NCBI GenBank assembly: GCA_037389465.1
Contig: JAZARR010000153.1
Location: 7,520,501-7,584,500 of the forward strand
Source of the DNA: Baylisascaris procyonis
Taxonomy: Eukaryota > Nematoda > Chromadorea > Rhabditida > Ascarididae
Reading direction: 5' to 3'
Length of the DNA stretch: 64,000 bases
Position 1 is the first letter of the stretch. Each line of letters opens with the position of its first letter. Under the pieces are notes generated by a model. It ran no database searches and was not told the origin of the DNA. It saw nothing but the letters and a program-made list of their open reading frames with translations. A program made the translations under genes and the position numbers. This document shows positions 49,041 to 62,552 of this stretch, piece after piece.

Positions 49041-51908
49041 AGAAGAGAGCTAACATAAAAGAAGTAACATATGTAAATTCACAGAAGTAATTTGCCACAA
49101 AACACAGTAGTGCATCTAAAAATCAATGCGGACAACGCATCGGTTGGATGGTATAAAGTCAAACTGCAGCGATGTTTTCCAGGCTACCTTTTATTACTAT
49201 TCTAAACGCTATCACTTCTCTGTTCTCCATATGTCTGCTTTTACAATTTCTTCAACCACAATGATCCACAATTTCAAGCGCGTCTATAATCGTCATATAT
49301 TATCGAGTATTAATGAGTCTTTTATGGGGCACACCAAACACGAGAAAAACAAATGCCCTTAATGGAAAATTACCGAGATGAGTGGTTTGAAATCTCATAA
49401 CTTATATCTAAATAATAATAATAAATACCTTGATAATAATAAAAATACCAGAGCGTATTATGGCAATTAATTTCCCGATGAATTGGGAATACGATTTTCT
49501 ATTAGTTATGATCATCTTAGTTCTTCAATTCGTCAATTCAATTGACATTTGTCGATTCGTTCGTTCACACTTCGTATCAGCCATAGTTAACGCAATTTTT
49601 CTTTTAAATAATCTAACAAATATTGAAGTTTTGATATTCAATGATGAAATATCTATCTTCCTATCTAGTTAACTTAACGAATGGATAAAAGTAAAGTTAA
49701 TTTTGAGAGTATTATGGCTTAAAATGGTTAATGAACAATAGTCAATGATAGTAGAAAGAAGAAAATAATCCTTTGTTCATCAATGGTTTTAGTTGATCGA
49801 CATAATCCCTCAATAGATAAATATATGAAAAATCCTTTAGAAGATATATATCACTTTGGAGTATCTTACTAATAATTCCCAACAAAACCGATAAAAATAA
49901 TATTCTAAAAATTATAAATAATGAACCGTCACTGTCAACATAGTTGATAGATAACCTTAGTTTCTAATCTATCACCCACTAGCGATCTCCTAAAGACTGG
50001 ATTCTTTGCGTTTCGTCGGGTGAGTCAACCTGCTGGTCTTCTCATCCTTGGGCGAAAAAAAGTGATCGAAGACATATTATGCTTCAAACACGCTATGAGC
50101 ATTTTTATAGGAATGTGAATTTGATAGAGAGGTGTCTGTACCAGTCGGGCATTACTTCATTGTTGTCGCTTTGTGTGGGCTGACCTCCGTTGTCCAACAT
50201 TTTTCACATTCGGCTTGTCATGGTTTGATGCATATATACAATGCTTCTCATGAGCAACGCACATGGTACGCACATGTTTGTTTGCGTCGCAATACCTTCT
50301 CATAGCGTTGTCTCGTATAAACACAATTGCGCAGTCGTCGATCATCAAAGCTGATATAAATGCGAATTGATTAAAGACGGCAGCGTGGATATTAAGAAAC
50401 AATTTAAAATCTGATATGCTTTTCATGCAAAAATCTCTTTCATCTTGGAAGATTGCCTCGGGCATTAGCATGTTCCCCACTTTTAGGCTCGCGAGATTAT
50501 ACTGCTAATAGATGTTCAAAAAATTGTTTTATATTCTAGAGGCGCACATATAAATTTCATGACGCTTGAACCATTCAAAAATTTCAAAGTCAACATAAGT
50601 GTAACCAATATAGAAGTTGTTCAATTGCATTATGCCTAACAATGAGAGGCGTTTATTTGAAATGGAGATATGCTTCAAATGATAGCTTTTATAAGAGGAA
50701 TTACGATAATTTATAGTGTTGAGTACCAATATGAATGTAGTGACATATGTATTGCTTCCAAATAGACAAGAAAACAACAATACAAATAAATAATCAACAT
50801 GTCGTTACTTTGAATTAGCTTGTCAAGTTAAAATACAAATTTAAATTGAGTATAATAAGCGATGAGAACAAATATTATCATAAAACTTATTCAATAAGTG
50901 ATAATTTTGTTGCGATATTCATTATGGTAAGTGAATTAAAGTGGCCAATCGCAAGAATATGACATTTATCGTCTCATATCGAAGCAAGCGAATTGTCATA
51001 TTTTTTGGTGGACACAATTCTTAGAACGTACTTATTGCTCGCTCATCTGTTTGCCATGTGGCGTTCAAATCTATCTTCGATATGTGAACGCATAAATGAC
51101 TATAATCACACGTCCTTTCACTAATAAAACTCAACTCAACGACAATCAACCGAAACATCGAATAGTTTCGTGTATGTGAATTGAAGAGAATCGACAATCG
51201 TTATGACGAGATTTATCAACTAAACTCATTGTAAAAAAAAAAAAGAAAAGAAATTTCACCTTATTATGGAATAAGTTGATTTGCAATAATAACTTGCAAA
51301 TACTGCAAAAATTGCAAATTGGCCATTCAAATAAGAAATAGAAAAGCTCAAAAGAACAAATATCATCACTCAATGCTATAACAATTAGAAATAGCTGCTC
51401 ACTTAACGAACATATGTATAATATAGTATTGAAAAAAAAAAAAGTGGAACGTAATAAAGCAAAATTTGCATAAAAGTGCATAAAATTCCATAAAAATGCA
51501 TGGAAAATTAGAAAATTATAATGGATAATCTTTAGTGCTCATTTGAATTAAGGTGAAGGCATATAAGCGGGAATAATAGTGGAATATTACGAAAGGATGA
51601 ACTCATATGCTCACATAAATGTCACACCTCATTTGTTCTATATGAAGTGTGACTCATTGCGAATTGCTCATCATTGAGGTATTCGATCTGTTCATCTCGC
51701 AGTCTTCACATCGGATCGGCTCTAGATTTAGATGGCGCATTGATCAAAGCTATCTATAAGTAGAGAAACGGCATTTGTTCGGCTATGATCATCGTTTGTA
51801 TCGAATTGTTTATGCACTTCACTAATGCGCATTATCTTTCTGCCTTTTCTTTGCTGCAATTGTCTTTTTACAGCTTCAGGCATATAGCAATGTCTATGCG
51901 TATGTCTG

Positions 51909-51934
51909 TGTATGTATGTATGTATGTATGTATG
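51909..51934. repeat. TATG tetranucleotide microsatellite
   Basis: About six GTAT/TATG units in a row. Confidence 0.9.
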
Positions 51935-53013
51935 TCCGCCGCCCAGTACTTTCATCTATAGCAGTGAAATTTCATTGATAAAACTCTTTGCCATAGGATA
52001 GTCTTCTTTGCACAATCTAGCAGTGATTTCCCATCAGTTATTGTTACTTAAGAGTATCTATCGTAAAAATTGCAGGTAAGAAATTACTTGAAAAGGTATA
52101 TTAATTAAGAATTTTCATAATCAGTCATTTCCATGATATAATAATGCATTCGTTATCAACCATTATCACCGTTTTTATCTATTTAGGCTGATGGATTGAA
52201 ATGCTACAAAAAAATTGTCCCCACCTCTTGGTGATGTTTCTCAATTTATTTTATTCTTGACCCAAAAAAGAAGTAGAAATACGCGCCAGGGGAAGCGACA
52301 CGATATGCGCTTTCTCTGTTTGCTCATCAAACCAGTCAAAAGCATAAATTCCCTCCCCCCAAAAAAAAAATAAAAAATAAAAAACATGCATAGATGCACT
52401 AATATTTTTTACTCTGACCTAGCCCGTTCAGATGAATTTTTTAGTGTTTACTTTTTATGCGATCTTCGAGTTTTCTCTCCTCAGCAAAGATTTTATGTTC
52501 ATCTGTTTGTCTACGTATGTCTGTAAATGTTGTGCATGTATGTTTGTCTGTTTGCTAGTTTCAGCATAACTCGAATAGCATTGATTGTCATAGTGAACCT
52601 ATATAATAGACAGGCACATACAGGTACGACATCAGCACAATATGCTTTAGAAATGCAAATTTACACAGATGCGCATGAATATTTTTTTTTCTTTCTCATT
52701 GATCTTATTTGTAATCAACCAAGTAGAATGTGAATTCTCACCGTAGAAACTAAAATTTTTTTAAAATCTTTATCAATTTTTTTCAATGTGTTTATAAAGA
52801 AAATGAAAATATTAGTGTTTTGAATTTTCTTTCCGTTCACCACATATCATGTTATGCTTATCAACGAAATCTTCTACTATAGCAGCAAACTTTTTTTCTG
52901 CCTCTCAGTTACTATTGAGCCGAAAATTTATTAAAACAACTCAAAACCTTTATGTACCCTCATTATCCTGTTGCGTCTAGCAAGCTAGTCTTTATCTTCT
53001 TTTTTTTTTGAGG

Positions 53014-53040
53014 TGGGGGAGATGGGGGAGGAGGGAGGGG
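53014..53040 (+). other. G-quadruplex-type tract
   Basis: Four runs of three or more G with loops of 1-4 bases (GGGGG, GGGGG, GGG, GGGG), meeting the usual G3+N1-7 pattern. It follows a T run. Confidence 0.7.
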
Positions 53041-53518
53041 AAGCGGTTGGAAAGGGAGAATGGATGAAAGCATTTCTATGTGCTCATTTGAGATTTTCTA
53101 AAGACTTAGTAATTCCGTCAAAATATCGAATCAGAAACAAACCTTTACAAGCTTATAAAGTCATCTATCATCCACTTATATAATCTGCTCTATAATTGGA
53201 TATTTGTAATTCTTTTAATTCTTCCTTTTGTAGCATGCATGCTTCACATATTTTAATGAGAATCCATTTGTAAGAAACTGAATTTAAGAAATAAATTATT
53301 TATATTAAACAATAAGATTGATTGAAATAATATAAGATTTAATTAGCCTCGAAAAGAGATGCATCGATCGATGATCACTAATGATTTTCGAGATTTTCAC
53401 TTTTTTATGTTATAGATGAGTGTTATAAGTATCGAGCTGATGAAATAATAGACTAATTTTCCGTATCTTTAAAAAATTCAAAGATGATCAGAGTGGCTAG
53501 TGGTGTAAAATTCATCGC

Positions 53519-53519
53519 T

Positions 53520-53567
<48 letters not shown>

Positions 53568-53569
53568 TT
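53519..53569. repeat. ATTT tetranucleotide microsatellite
   Basis: About 12 uninterrupted TTAT units. Confidence 0.95.
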
Positions 53570-54798
53570 CATTTTTTGCAAAATTTCAAATGCTACAGCA
53601 AATGGCTAGAAATATCATTGAATTTATGAACTATAGAAGATAAATCTGCAGTAATAATTAACCAACGATAAGTAATTTTGTGGATCTAATTAATTTATGG
53701 TTGAATATTGAACGAAAAATATTTTACTCTTAACTTAAGAGTTTCCCGAGTAATCGGTATCGCAATCGCCCAATTTTGAGTAATTTTGTCAATTAATTTT
53801 GTCAATTTTTTTTCCCTTCACATTGAGATGTTCATAGAAATGAATATTTCAGTAGTCTAATAATATTTATATTATCGATCACCGCTCTAGAAATGTAATT
53901 ATAGATCGATGGTATGTGCCCCTCAATGAGCGATCAAATAGCAGTGAATGGTTGGTTTTGGTTGACGACATAGTGCCGCATCGTGAAGACAGTTTAGCTG
54001 CTCCTCGCTGACCGCTTACGCTTCACATAGATGCTTCACAGTCACGGCTAACAAAAAAAAGTGATGCGCGCATTCTGCAAGTGTTTTGCCTCCCTTACAC
54101 TTCGATAGCTTATTCGTCCTCCAACAACCTAACAAAACCTGATGCTCTTACGAGTTGTTTTGCGTTTTTTTGATTAACTATTACTTTTACTCGTATTGCT
54201 GTCATCGGAGAGGGGAAGAGGTGGGGGAAAGGAAAAGCGAAGGGATTATTTAAAGAACAATTTTTTCGAAAACGTATTGTGTCATATAAGGTTGCAACTT
54301 CTTTGAATGAATATGAAAAATAGCTACTAAAAGTGTTAGTAGTGCATTACTTAAGGAGTGGCACTATCAGATATAGGCATAGTCTACGATGAATACTGCA
54401 TGAATTTTGAATGTGATTTAATTGTGTTATTGAAATGTACCATTTAATTTGTGATATAATCGGATCTAAGATCATCAATTGCACTCCATATCCCGTCCTA
54501 TATGTACTGCTTTTCTAAAGGAACTATGTGAAAATTGTTGAGAAATGTGTACTATTATACAGAATTAATTTTTGAAGGATAGTTTATTCAACGGGAAAAT
54601 AATATTTTTAGACGCTCATACTCTTTCCCGTCTCATCGCTACCTTAATGGCCCCTTCAATAATTTCAACGAATAATGCTTTCAAGTAGATTTAATAGAGT
54701 TGGTGTTCTTAGACTGAATATTTTTCAATCTTCTACCTATATTCTATCGTTGAGCTTCACTTCGACTATCATCACGGGAACGTGCTATTTAATGCTGT

Positions 54799-54911
<113 letters not shown>

Positions 54912-55093
54912 ATGCGTTGTGGACTATCTGATTATCGCTTTCCTTTTTTCTTTCGTATCGCCAAAAGGTCATTTTTGAATAGCCGTGCGGTCTCCACAGT
55001 GCACAGCCCTACATTTGCCTTCTATCCCATAGTGGATCCATTTATTTGAGTAAGCAGATAGACTTTTTTTACAAGGAGGGGGATAGATGGAGT

Positions 55094-55121
55094 GGGGGGG
55101 GAGGGGTGGGAAGGAGAGGGG
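55094..55121 (+). other. G-quadruplex-type tract
   Basis: Runs of 8, 4, 3 and 4 G separated by 1, 1 and 7 bases, within a longer purine-only plus strand (55074-55139). Confidence 0.75.
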
Positions 55122-58100
55122 AAATGAAAGTAGGAAGAAGCGCTGAATATGCAATATATAAATACTTAGTAGTTCATACAATCGATTTTCTGTTTTTAAG
55201 AGTGTGCAAAGAATGTGGAACTGATGAAGAACAACGTATATATTTGAATGAAAATACATTGGGCTAAATAAAATCATCTTTATACGTTCTTCAAATATAT
55301 AGATATGCGTGGAGCGTGTTAGGGCAGTAGCGGTTTATACTTCAGTTGTAAGAAGCTTCAGTGGTTGGTTATTCTTGGCAACTACAGTTTGGACAATTAG
55401 GAAGGAAGCTTGATCTACTTAAGTTGTTTACTGTACTTGTGATGTGGTATGATATGATCTACTTAAGTTGTTTATCGTATGATATTATGATATGGAAATC
55501 ATAGGAAATCAAGACGAAAGCTCATCTTCTTTATTCTTGAAAATGAGCGGAAACTGTGTGACATCCACAAATATATTGATATGAACGCTAACTCAGCTAA
55601 ATTTTTTCTAATGAGCTGAAAACATTGAACTTGATAATCAAAAAGAGCGATAAACTTTCTTTGCAAAATTTCAACAAATTTGAGAGATGTAAAAGAATTA
55701 ATTTATAAAAATGGTATTTGATAACAACACATATAAAACCTTTTTTCGAACGTTTTCGATTTTGTACATTTTTGGTGAAAAATATGAATTTTTCTAAAGA
55801 AAAGCCTCTGCATCCGCTCTTTTCCTTTGCCCTCCCTTTCACCTTATCCTTCTGTTTATTAGCGCATGTCAGTCATGTTCCTTTTTACCTTGTTTTCTAA
55901 TAATCTTACGAGAGTATTTAGTTCAGTGAGAGGGGTTTTTTCTTAAGCAATTTTTCAAGCCATCAGAATTTATGATTGATTTCTTTCATCCAAAATTTAC
56001 AAAAATCTTATTTGCGCATTTTTTGTCTCTTTCACCGTAGTCTTTCACCACTTGAAATTACCAATTCATTGCAAAAGAATTTCCACGTATGTAAAGTTTT
56101 CATTTTCAATCAATGAATAATCTCTTGATATTCATATTGGCTATTAGCGATACAAGGATTTTGGGCTGCAAATGATAAGTCAAATGATAACTCAGGCATA
56201 TTACTTATCACCTTAGCAAGCATATTATGTGACTGAAAGCATTCATTTTTTGATCAGCAATCGCTAACGCTTTAATAGTAAATAACAGTCGAAAATTAGA
56301 AGTTTCGAATTTTAATCAAAAGCTACGAATATTGCGACATATATGAGGCAGAGGGACTCTGATGAAAGCACTTCTATGCTATGAAATAGAATTGGGTATC
56401 GTAGCCGTTTCCCTATCCAAATCGCCGCGCAAAAGTTGTAATACAAATTTAGAGATCAAACGAATACAGATTCCTTGATCGAGATCCAATAATTCTAAAT
56501 GTTATGTAGTTTCATAATCGCTATAGAACAATGATCGATAAATAAACGTTGCGAATGTAGAGGATATTTTGAGGATATATTAGCATTTGAACTCATAGCT
56601 TAGAAAATCCCCAACATTGTTGGCATATTGCGGAGCTTGTTTCTAGCCGCATTCGTTGAGTGGATCGGAAGAGAGGAGATGAGATGACCAAACATAGGCG
56701 CAATCTTTTGTCCCACGTCTACCGTATCGTTGCGTTGTGCCACAATTACGGTAAGGTGGGACAGCACAACGAACAAACCGGTTGTGTGTATGTGTTGTAT
56801 GCCATGTGCGATTGCGCTTACCAATGACAAGCTAAACGTCACAACGTCACCACGAAAGTACATAGTGTTCTCAATGATATGGAGTGTACGTGTAGAATGC
56901 GGAGAGCAACGGGCACAACTCATAGATAAAATGCTAGCGCGATGATAGGAAGCTATTATACAGAAAGTGCGAATTCACTGTCACTGGAGGGAAAAGGCGA
57001 TGGATGCGAATTGCCCTCCTCTTTTATGCCTCAATGCGATTAGCATTCCATCGAACCAACATGCTTTTATATGGACTGAGAGAAGCAAACGAAAAGCATT
57101 TGTTGGGAAATACCTTCTAAAATCTTTATGCATCATTGCAACTATTCTCTTCAAATCATTGTTGTAGAATCAGAGAATCACTATAATTCTCTAAACATTA
57201 ATTATAGATTTGTGGCTATATCATTGTTAATGTCCCTCAAAGATAAAGCTAATCACACAATCATATCTATGATAAGTTGATGTATTGCCTACTAGGCTAA
57301 TCATATATTTTTCTATAGCATTAAAAAATTTCAATAACTTTTATAAGCGAAGTGAAAAAAAAAGCGTGGCGATTTTGAAGAAATAAAGCTTCATTCGTTT
57401 GTTTTTTTTTTAACTTAGATGAACAGAAATTTCAAGAAATCGTTGCATTTTTCTTTCGATATTCAATGAGAGTTCACTATTGTAGCGAGATTTCGAATGT
57501 AAAATGTTATCACAAATCAGCTGTTGTAATATAGCGCAAAAATATTAGCGCCATTGTTGAATAGTGAATGATGCAATTGTCGACGAATCGTATACGATTC
57601 GAATACAATATTAGTATCCCAATAATAATTGCATTTCATTGAATCATTTTGCAACGATTTGCAATTCACAACATTTTCATTAACAATCCTAATACCTAAA
57701 TAATTTTTACGTTTGAAATTTGAAAGTAAATAAATGATTTTCATTTTAGGAATCATTATAATATTCTAACTAATCTAATTTTCCGAGTATATTTGAACGT
57801 TAGAAATGAGTTGAACCTAAATAAATGAATTTTATTTTAGTAAAAGAATTTTATCAAATATTTTTAATTCAATAATTCCCCAAGAAAATGTGGAAAAAAT
57901 ATCGGAAGAAATTGTAACAGCTGAAATTAGTATGAAGAGATATAATTTGCCATTATAAAGCAAATATGCTTAAATATGAATTTTTCGTGTGCTCATTATA
58001 TATATTTCATAAATTGGCACATAGCCTTGGTGCACTCGGGTTTGCTTTCCTTCCCACAATATTTCGGGGTTGATTAAATTTGAGCATCATGGGTAGCCGA

Positions 58101-61100
58101 CCTTTGTGGAACAACAGAAAAGGATCGGAAGGAAAGCGAGAGTATTCGATACATCAAAAAAAAAAAAAAAAAAAGAAAATCATCTCAGGGAGAAGACAAT
58201 GACTTAGAAAAGTTGGATCATCTAACCATTCTGAGCGACTAAAATTTCGGTTACTGCGAATTTCGTCAATTCTCATCGTTATTGAACTTAAGAATAAAAA
58301 TAATTGAGGTTAGCCTATTGGGTGATCATTTGAAAAGAAGAGTTAGAAAGTGAAGTGCGACAGAAAAACGCGATGATTTAGAAGCAACTGCTCTATTTAG
58401 CTCGTAAATCTTTCTTATTCCTCAGTAGTTTTTTTTTCCGTAGAGGAATTGAGAGGGTGTGAAAAAAATTGAGTACCTAATTAGTATATCAAATACACAG
58501 TAGAGAAACTAGAACTCGCAATTTTTTCCCGATTTTTATGTACTTTTTCATAACTTTTCTCCCATACATAAATATTCTTCTCTTTGAAAATGCAGTGATT
58601 TGTTTGAAAAACTGAATGTTTTTTTTTAATTTGAATGATCTCCTTTATATCGTTGACCGATCTCTTCGAGCGAATTTCATTCTGATCGCTTATCTTGCCG
58701 ATGACTTAGTAATTTATGTTTAAATGGCTGACTACTTTGTCCGAATATTGCTCAAGGGTGAACTACTTTGCCCGAATATTGCTGAGAGGTAAATTTTATT
58801 GAGGATTTGTGTTGCTGCTTATAGTGATTTCGCCCATAATCTATGGGGGCTATCTAATAATACTTCAGAGTAATGGAAGAAATGCATAAATGCTATAATT
58901 TCGCAGGCGTCAAGGCAATGTCACGTTACCAGTTAGGAATTAGCAATTCTCTAAAACCATATCTAGCACAATTCTTTGATATTATAACACAAATATATAT
59001 TATACGCAGGCAATCTACTATGATGCACTCACCATTGCACCTGATAAGCAATGCAATATTTTCTAGCGATAAAATACTCTTCGCGCATTGAAATATTTTG
59101 CAAAAGAAATAAAATTCATTATAAGTTGACTGTTGCAAATTTGGCAACCCTTCATAATCAATCTTTGTGTTATATTACCTAAACGATCTGTTAAAATCAG
59201 CTCTATTTGAATATACACATCGATTTTGAAGGGTTGCGAATTGTAATAAGCATCACCCCGTTCTTTCAGTTATTAGCTAGCAGTTAATACTCGCATCTCA
59301 TATAGGTCGCAATTATTGATTGGAATGAACCATACAGAATCATTCGTATTCACTCGGCTATGCATAAACCCTCAGGAAAATCTTTCTCCGAATATCTGCC
59401 TACGTAGTGGAATTTTCGAATTCCCTGAATCTTCTCCTCTCTATAACGCCTCAAGTATACGTTGTGTCGCAATAACATTGGCATATATACTAGGTTGGCA
59501 CAAAACACAGTTGTTGTGTACCACGTCGCTGCATCATTGCCATTGGCTAGAGGAAGCGCGACTGTCAGCTGTTGTCCCAATGTGAGGGCCGCATTGTTGT
59601 GAGGCCATCATTGCAGGCCGCATCTCTTTATCACCTCCTACGAATCGTCCCTGCACGTAGCCCAAACAGATGACACACAAGTCGTGCACGACTGCTCATT
59701 TGATGTCTCTTAATCTTTACCAGACTCTTACTGAAGGTCACACCACTTTGGCTACACATCATCACAGCATCTTAATCCTAGCAACGCTCCTACACAACAT
59801 TAGCCACAACGCTGCGAATAACGTTTGCCTTTTTGTTCAAAGTTGCAACATGAAAGCAGATCGACTAATTGCTCATTTCTGTTCACTTATCCCATGGATC
59901 TCGATTCAGGCTCCAAGAAAATCCATATCATATCTTAAGATATGATTCTATAATCCAGAATTCAAGCAAAGTTCGAAGCAAACGAGAGACGGCCATAGAG
60001 GAAATGGGAAGGGATCAGAAGATATGTTCGCATCCAAATTATCGGATTTCTTAAAACAAAACTTCAGCTCAAGCCATTGAATTTCTTCGAATAACCGATT
60101 AGAGTGGACGAATAATTAAGATGAATGCTAATGCAAAAAATTTATGCTTATTAAAAAATGCAAAAAAAAAATAAAGGTTTGCTTATTCTCATAGACGATA
60201 GATCGAACACATTTTTGATGGAATCAATTTGAATGAAGATATAAACAGAAGAAAAAGATTTTCATCGGAATTGATCCCAATAAGCAGGTGTCAGCGTATA
60301 CGATTACGTTACGGAAATGTTTCACTGCAATATGTTTATTGTATCATAGCACTATCATCCTCTATTCACATACAAATATCACTCACTCATTTCGCCGACG
60401 CATCTTTCGCCACACTGTGTGATCCCCATCACTGACATGTATCGCACATCATACAATCGATCTATTAATATATGCTAGTAAGCCAAAAACAGAGAGGATC
60501 ACACTATGATTCATGAGTGTAAATAAGCAGCATCGTATGTTTTGCTTATTGTAGTGTTTTATTTAATTGAAAGAATAAATCGTAACTTAGGTGATAGTTG
60601 AATTGAAATGATATTTGCATAGAAAACTAAGTAATGATCAACAATGCTCAATGCATATCACCAACGGGGGAACGTAGCGGAAACGGGCATCACTCAAAAT
60701 GTTTCGAAGAAATAACTTTTAATAGCATCAGCACATATCATTTTTTTTTTTTTTGATTGAACGATCATTTGATTGAACGACCACTATTGTACAATGCCGA
60801 TTTCTATAACTCAATGAAAGGATTTGTGTTCGGTAATCTAGAATCAGTAGATAATGATCACTAATAGCCCTTTGTTCTATATCTCAGTATCGTTGAAGGG
60901 AGCATTTATAACACTAAGCTAGCAGATTTAGCCGAATTCAATAAGTGGCCACGAAATGGCTGAGATAGACATAAGAACATAATCGAGGCATCTTTTTCTC
61001 TGAACTAATGGAATATTTTCAGGGGAATCTGAATTCGGTTGGGTGGTTACCTCCCACAAGAGTAGTTTTGCAACCATTCGTATCGAACGGATACATAAAG

Positions 61101-62174
61101 ATGCCTGTTGATGATGTGTGATGCTGGTGAAGGCATACTGACGTATGCGGTATTTGTGCGTAGGCCGCGTTGCAAGCAGCGGTCGTTCTCAGGGCGAGCT
61201 TTCTGAGTGGCGTCGAACATGACGAATGGCCACCGTGATGGCTGTTTGTTGGGGTCGTTGCTGTCCGCCAGAGAGATATGCTTCTGCAGTGACAACTGTC
61301 ATACCTATCCAAAAAGCATTCCATCGCATCCATCGATCCTCAATTCTTTGGAAGTCAACAACTTTCGAAACGATATTATTGAGCAAACTTTGCAAGATCC
61401 AAACAATCTTTGCAATAGATTATGATCGTTGAAGCCTCATTGACTTTCGCATATAAATTATGGAATTTGAGTCTTTTTTTTATCGAATCATTAAAAAAAA
61501 TATTGAATTTGCTTGGTATAAGAAAATTATCATTCCCCCTCTTTCATTATCGTATGAATTGTCTCTGAGCATTTAATTATTAAAAATGCAAAATTACCTA
61601 ATGTTTTTTTTTAAAGGAAATAACTCGATGAAATTTTTCAATAATCAGGGAATTGAACTTTTTATTGCATATTAAGCGATAAAGCATATATATTGGCACA
61701 AATAATGATATATTAGAAAAAATGTGCAAATGTTTTTCTTTACATAGTTTATTGTAGAGAGTTCATATGCTTTACTATTTAAAGTTATTGTAATTCTATA
61801 TTATTCTCGAAATAGCGATCTTTTCGAAAGAGAGTTTGCATAATAGCGTTGCATATTGCATTCGCCTTCAAATGATTATATGTCTCATATTTAATAGACA
61901 CTTGAGACTGTAGAATGCAATGCTCTCAGAAGTGAAATACTTATACTACATTGAATGTTGCCATTACTCATCGATTCTCTAATAAGTAATAAAGTTTTTG
62001 CATCGTTGGGAAACGAATAAAAGAAGATTGCTGCAATATTGAGATCGACGATCATCGAAGTGCACCTGTGAATTTCTATGAGCGAACATTGAAACGCGTC
62101 ATTGCTATGGTGGCAGCTCGCAGTATGATTTTTAAGTAGCAGGTGAGGATCATAGCTCCAAGTGGTTCCGTTCA

Positions 62175-62191
62175 TTGTGTGTGTGTGTGTG
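62175..62191. repeat. GT dinucleotide run
   Basis: About eight GT units at the left edge of the GC-rich island. Confidence 0.9.
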
Positions 62192-62552
62192 CTCGCAGTG
62201 TCCTCGCAATCACAGCAATAGCGTTACGGTAGATGTGTGTCTGCTGTAATACGACGTATGGCTTTGTTGTAGGGTGTTGGGGCGGACTGCGGTCGCGAGT
62301 GACACGTGCGGCGACTGCGACTCCACTACCACGCAAAACCGGTGAGCATATTGCGAGGGCAGTGTGCCTCTCGGGCGCTCCATTCGTTTTCGCCCCAACC
62401 CCGCCCCGTGTTGTGCGAAGAAGCAAGAAGAAGCTCAGCTCTCGCTGACAGTGTAATGCGGGTGCCGCTGTCGCCGCTAATGCTACCGCTCGTCGCCCCA
62501 TCCTCCAGTCTCCTCACCGCGCCCGATCACATCCAGCTTTCCAGCGAATACC
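62192..62552. promoter_or_regulatory. GC- and CpG-rich island
   Basis: A sharp rise in GC with many CG dinucleotides against AT-rich surroundings. It ends at a strong GTAAGT donor on the plus strand, suggesting a promoter plus first exon of a gene running right, though no conserved protein was recognised. Confidence 0.4.
62456..62552 (+). CDS. Possible first coding exon of an unrecognised gene
   Basis: ATG at 62456 opens 32 codons (MRVPLSPLMLPLVAPS..., ending LSSEY) plus one base, then an excellent donor, CC|GTAAGT, at 62553. An in-frame TAA precedes the ATG by 19 codons, at 62396-62398 or nearby depending on frame, and was not verified carefully. I do not recognise the protein and see no second exon before 64000. 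A non-coding leader exon, or chance, are the alternatives. Confidence 0.3.

Noticed and set aside
50157..50480. 107-aa minus-strand frame
   Set aside because: No recognisable motif, no splice context and no sign of conservation; a chance frame is likely.
59480..59600. Possible mariner-type terminus (AGGTTGGCACAAAA)
   Set aside because: No partner inverted repeat and no transposase frame were seen nearby.
61019..61333. Overlapping open frames on both strands in a GC-richer patch
   Set aside because: GC-richer DNA has fewer stop codons by chance. No domain or splice pattern supports a gene.
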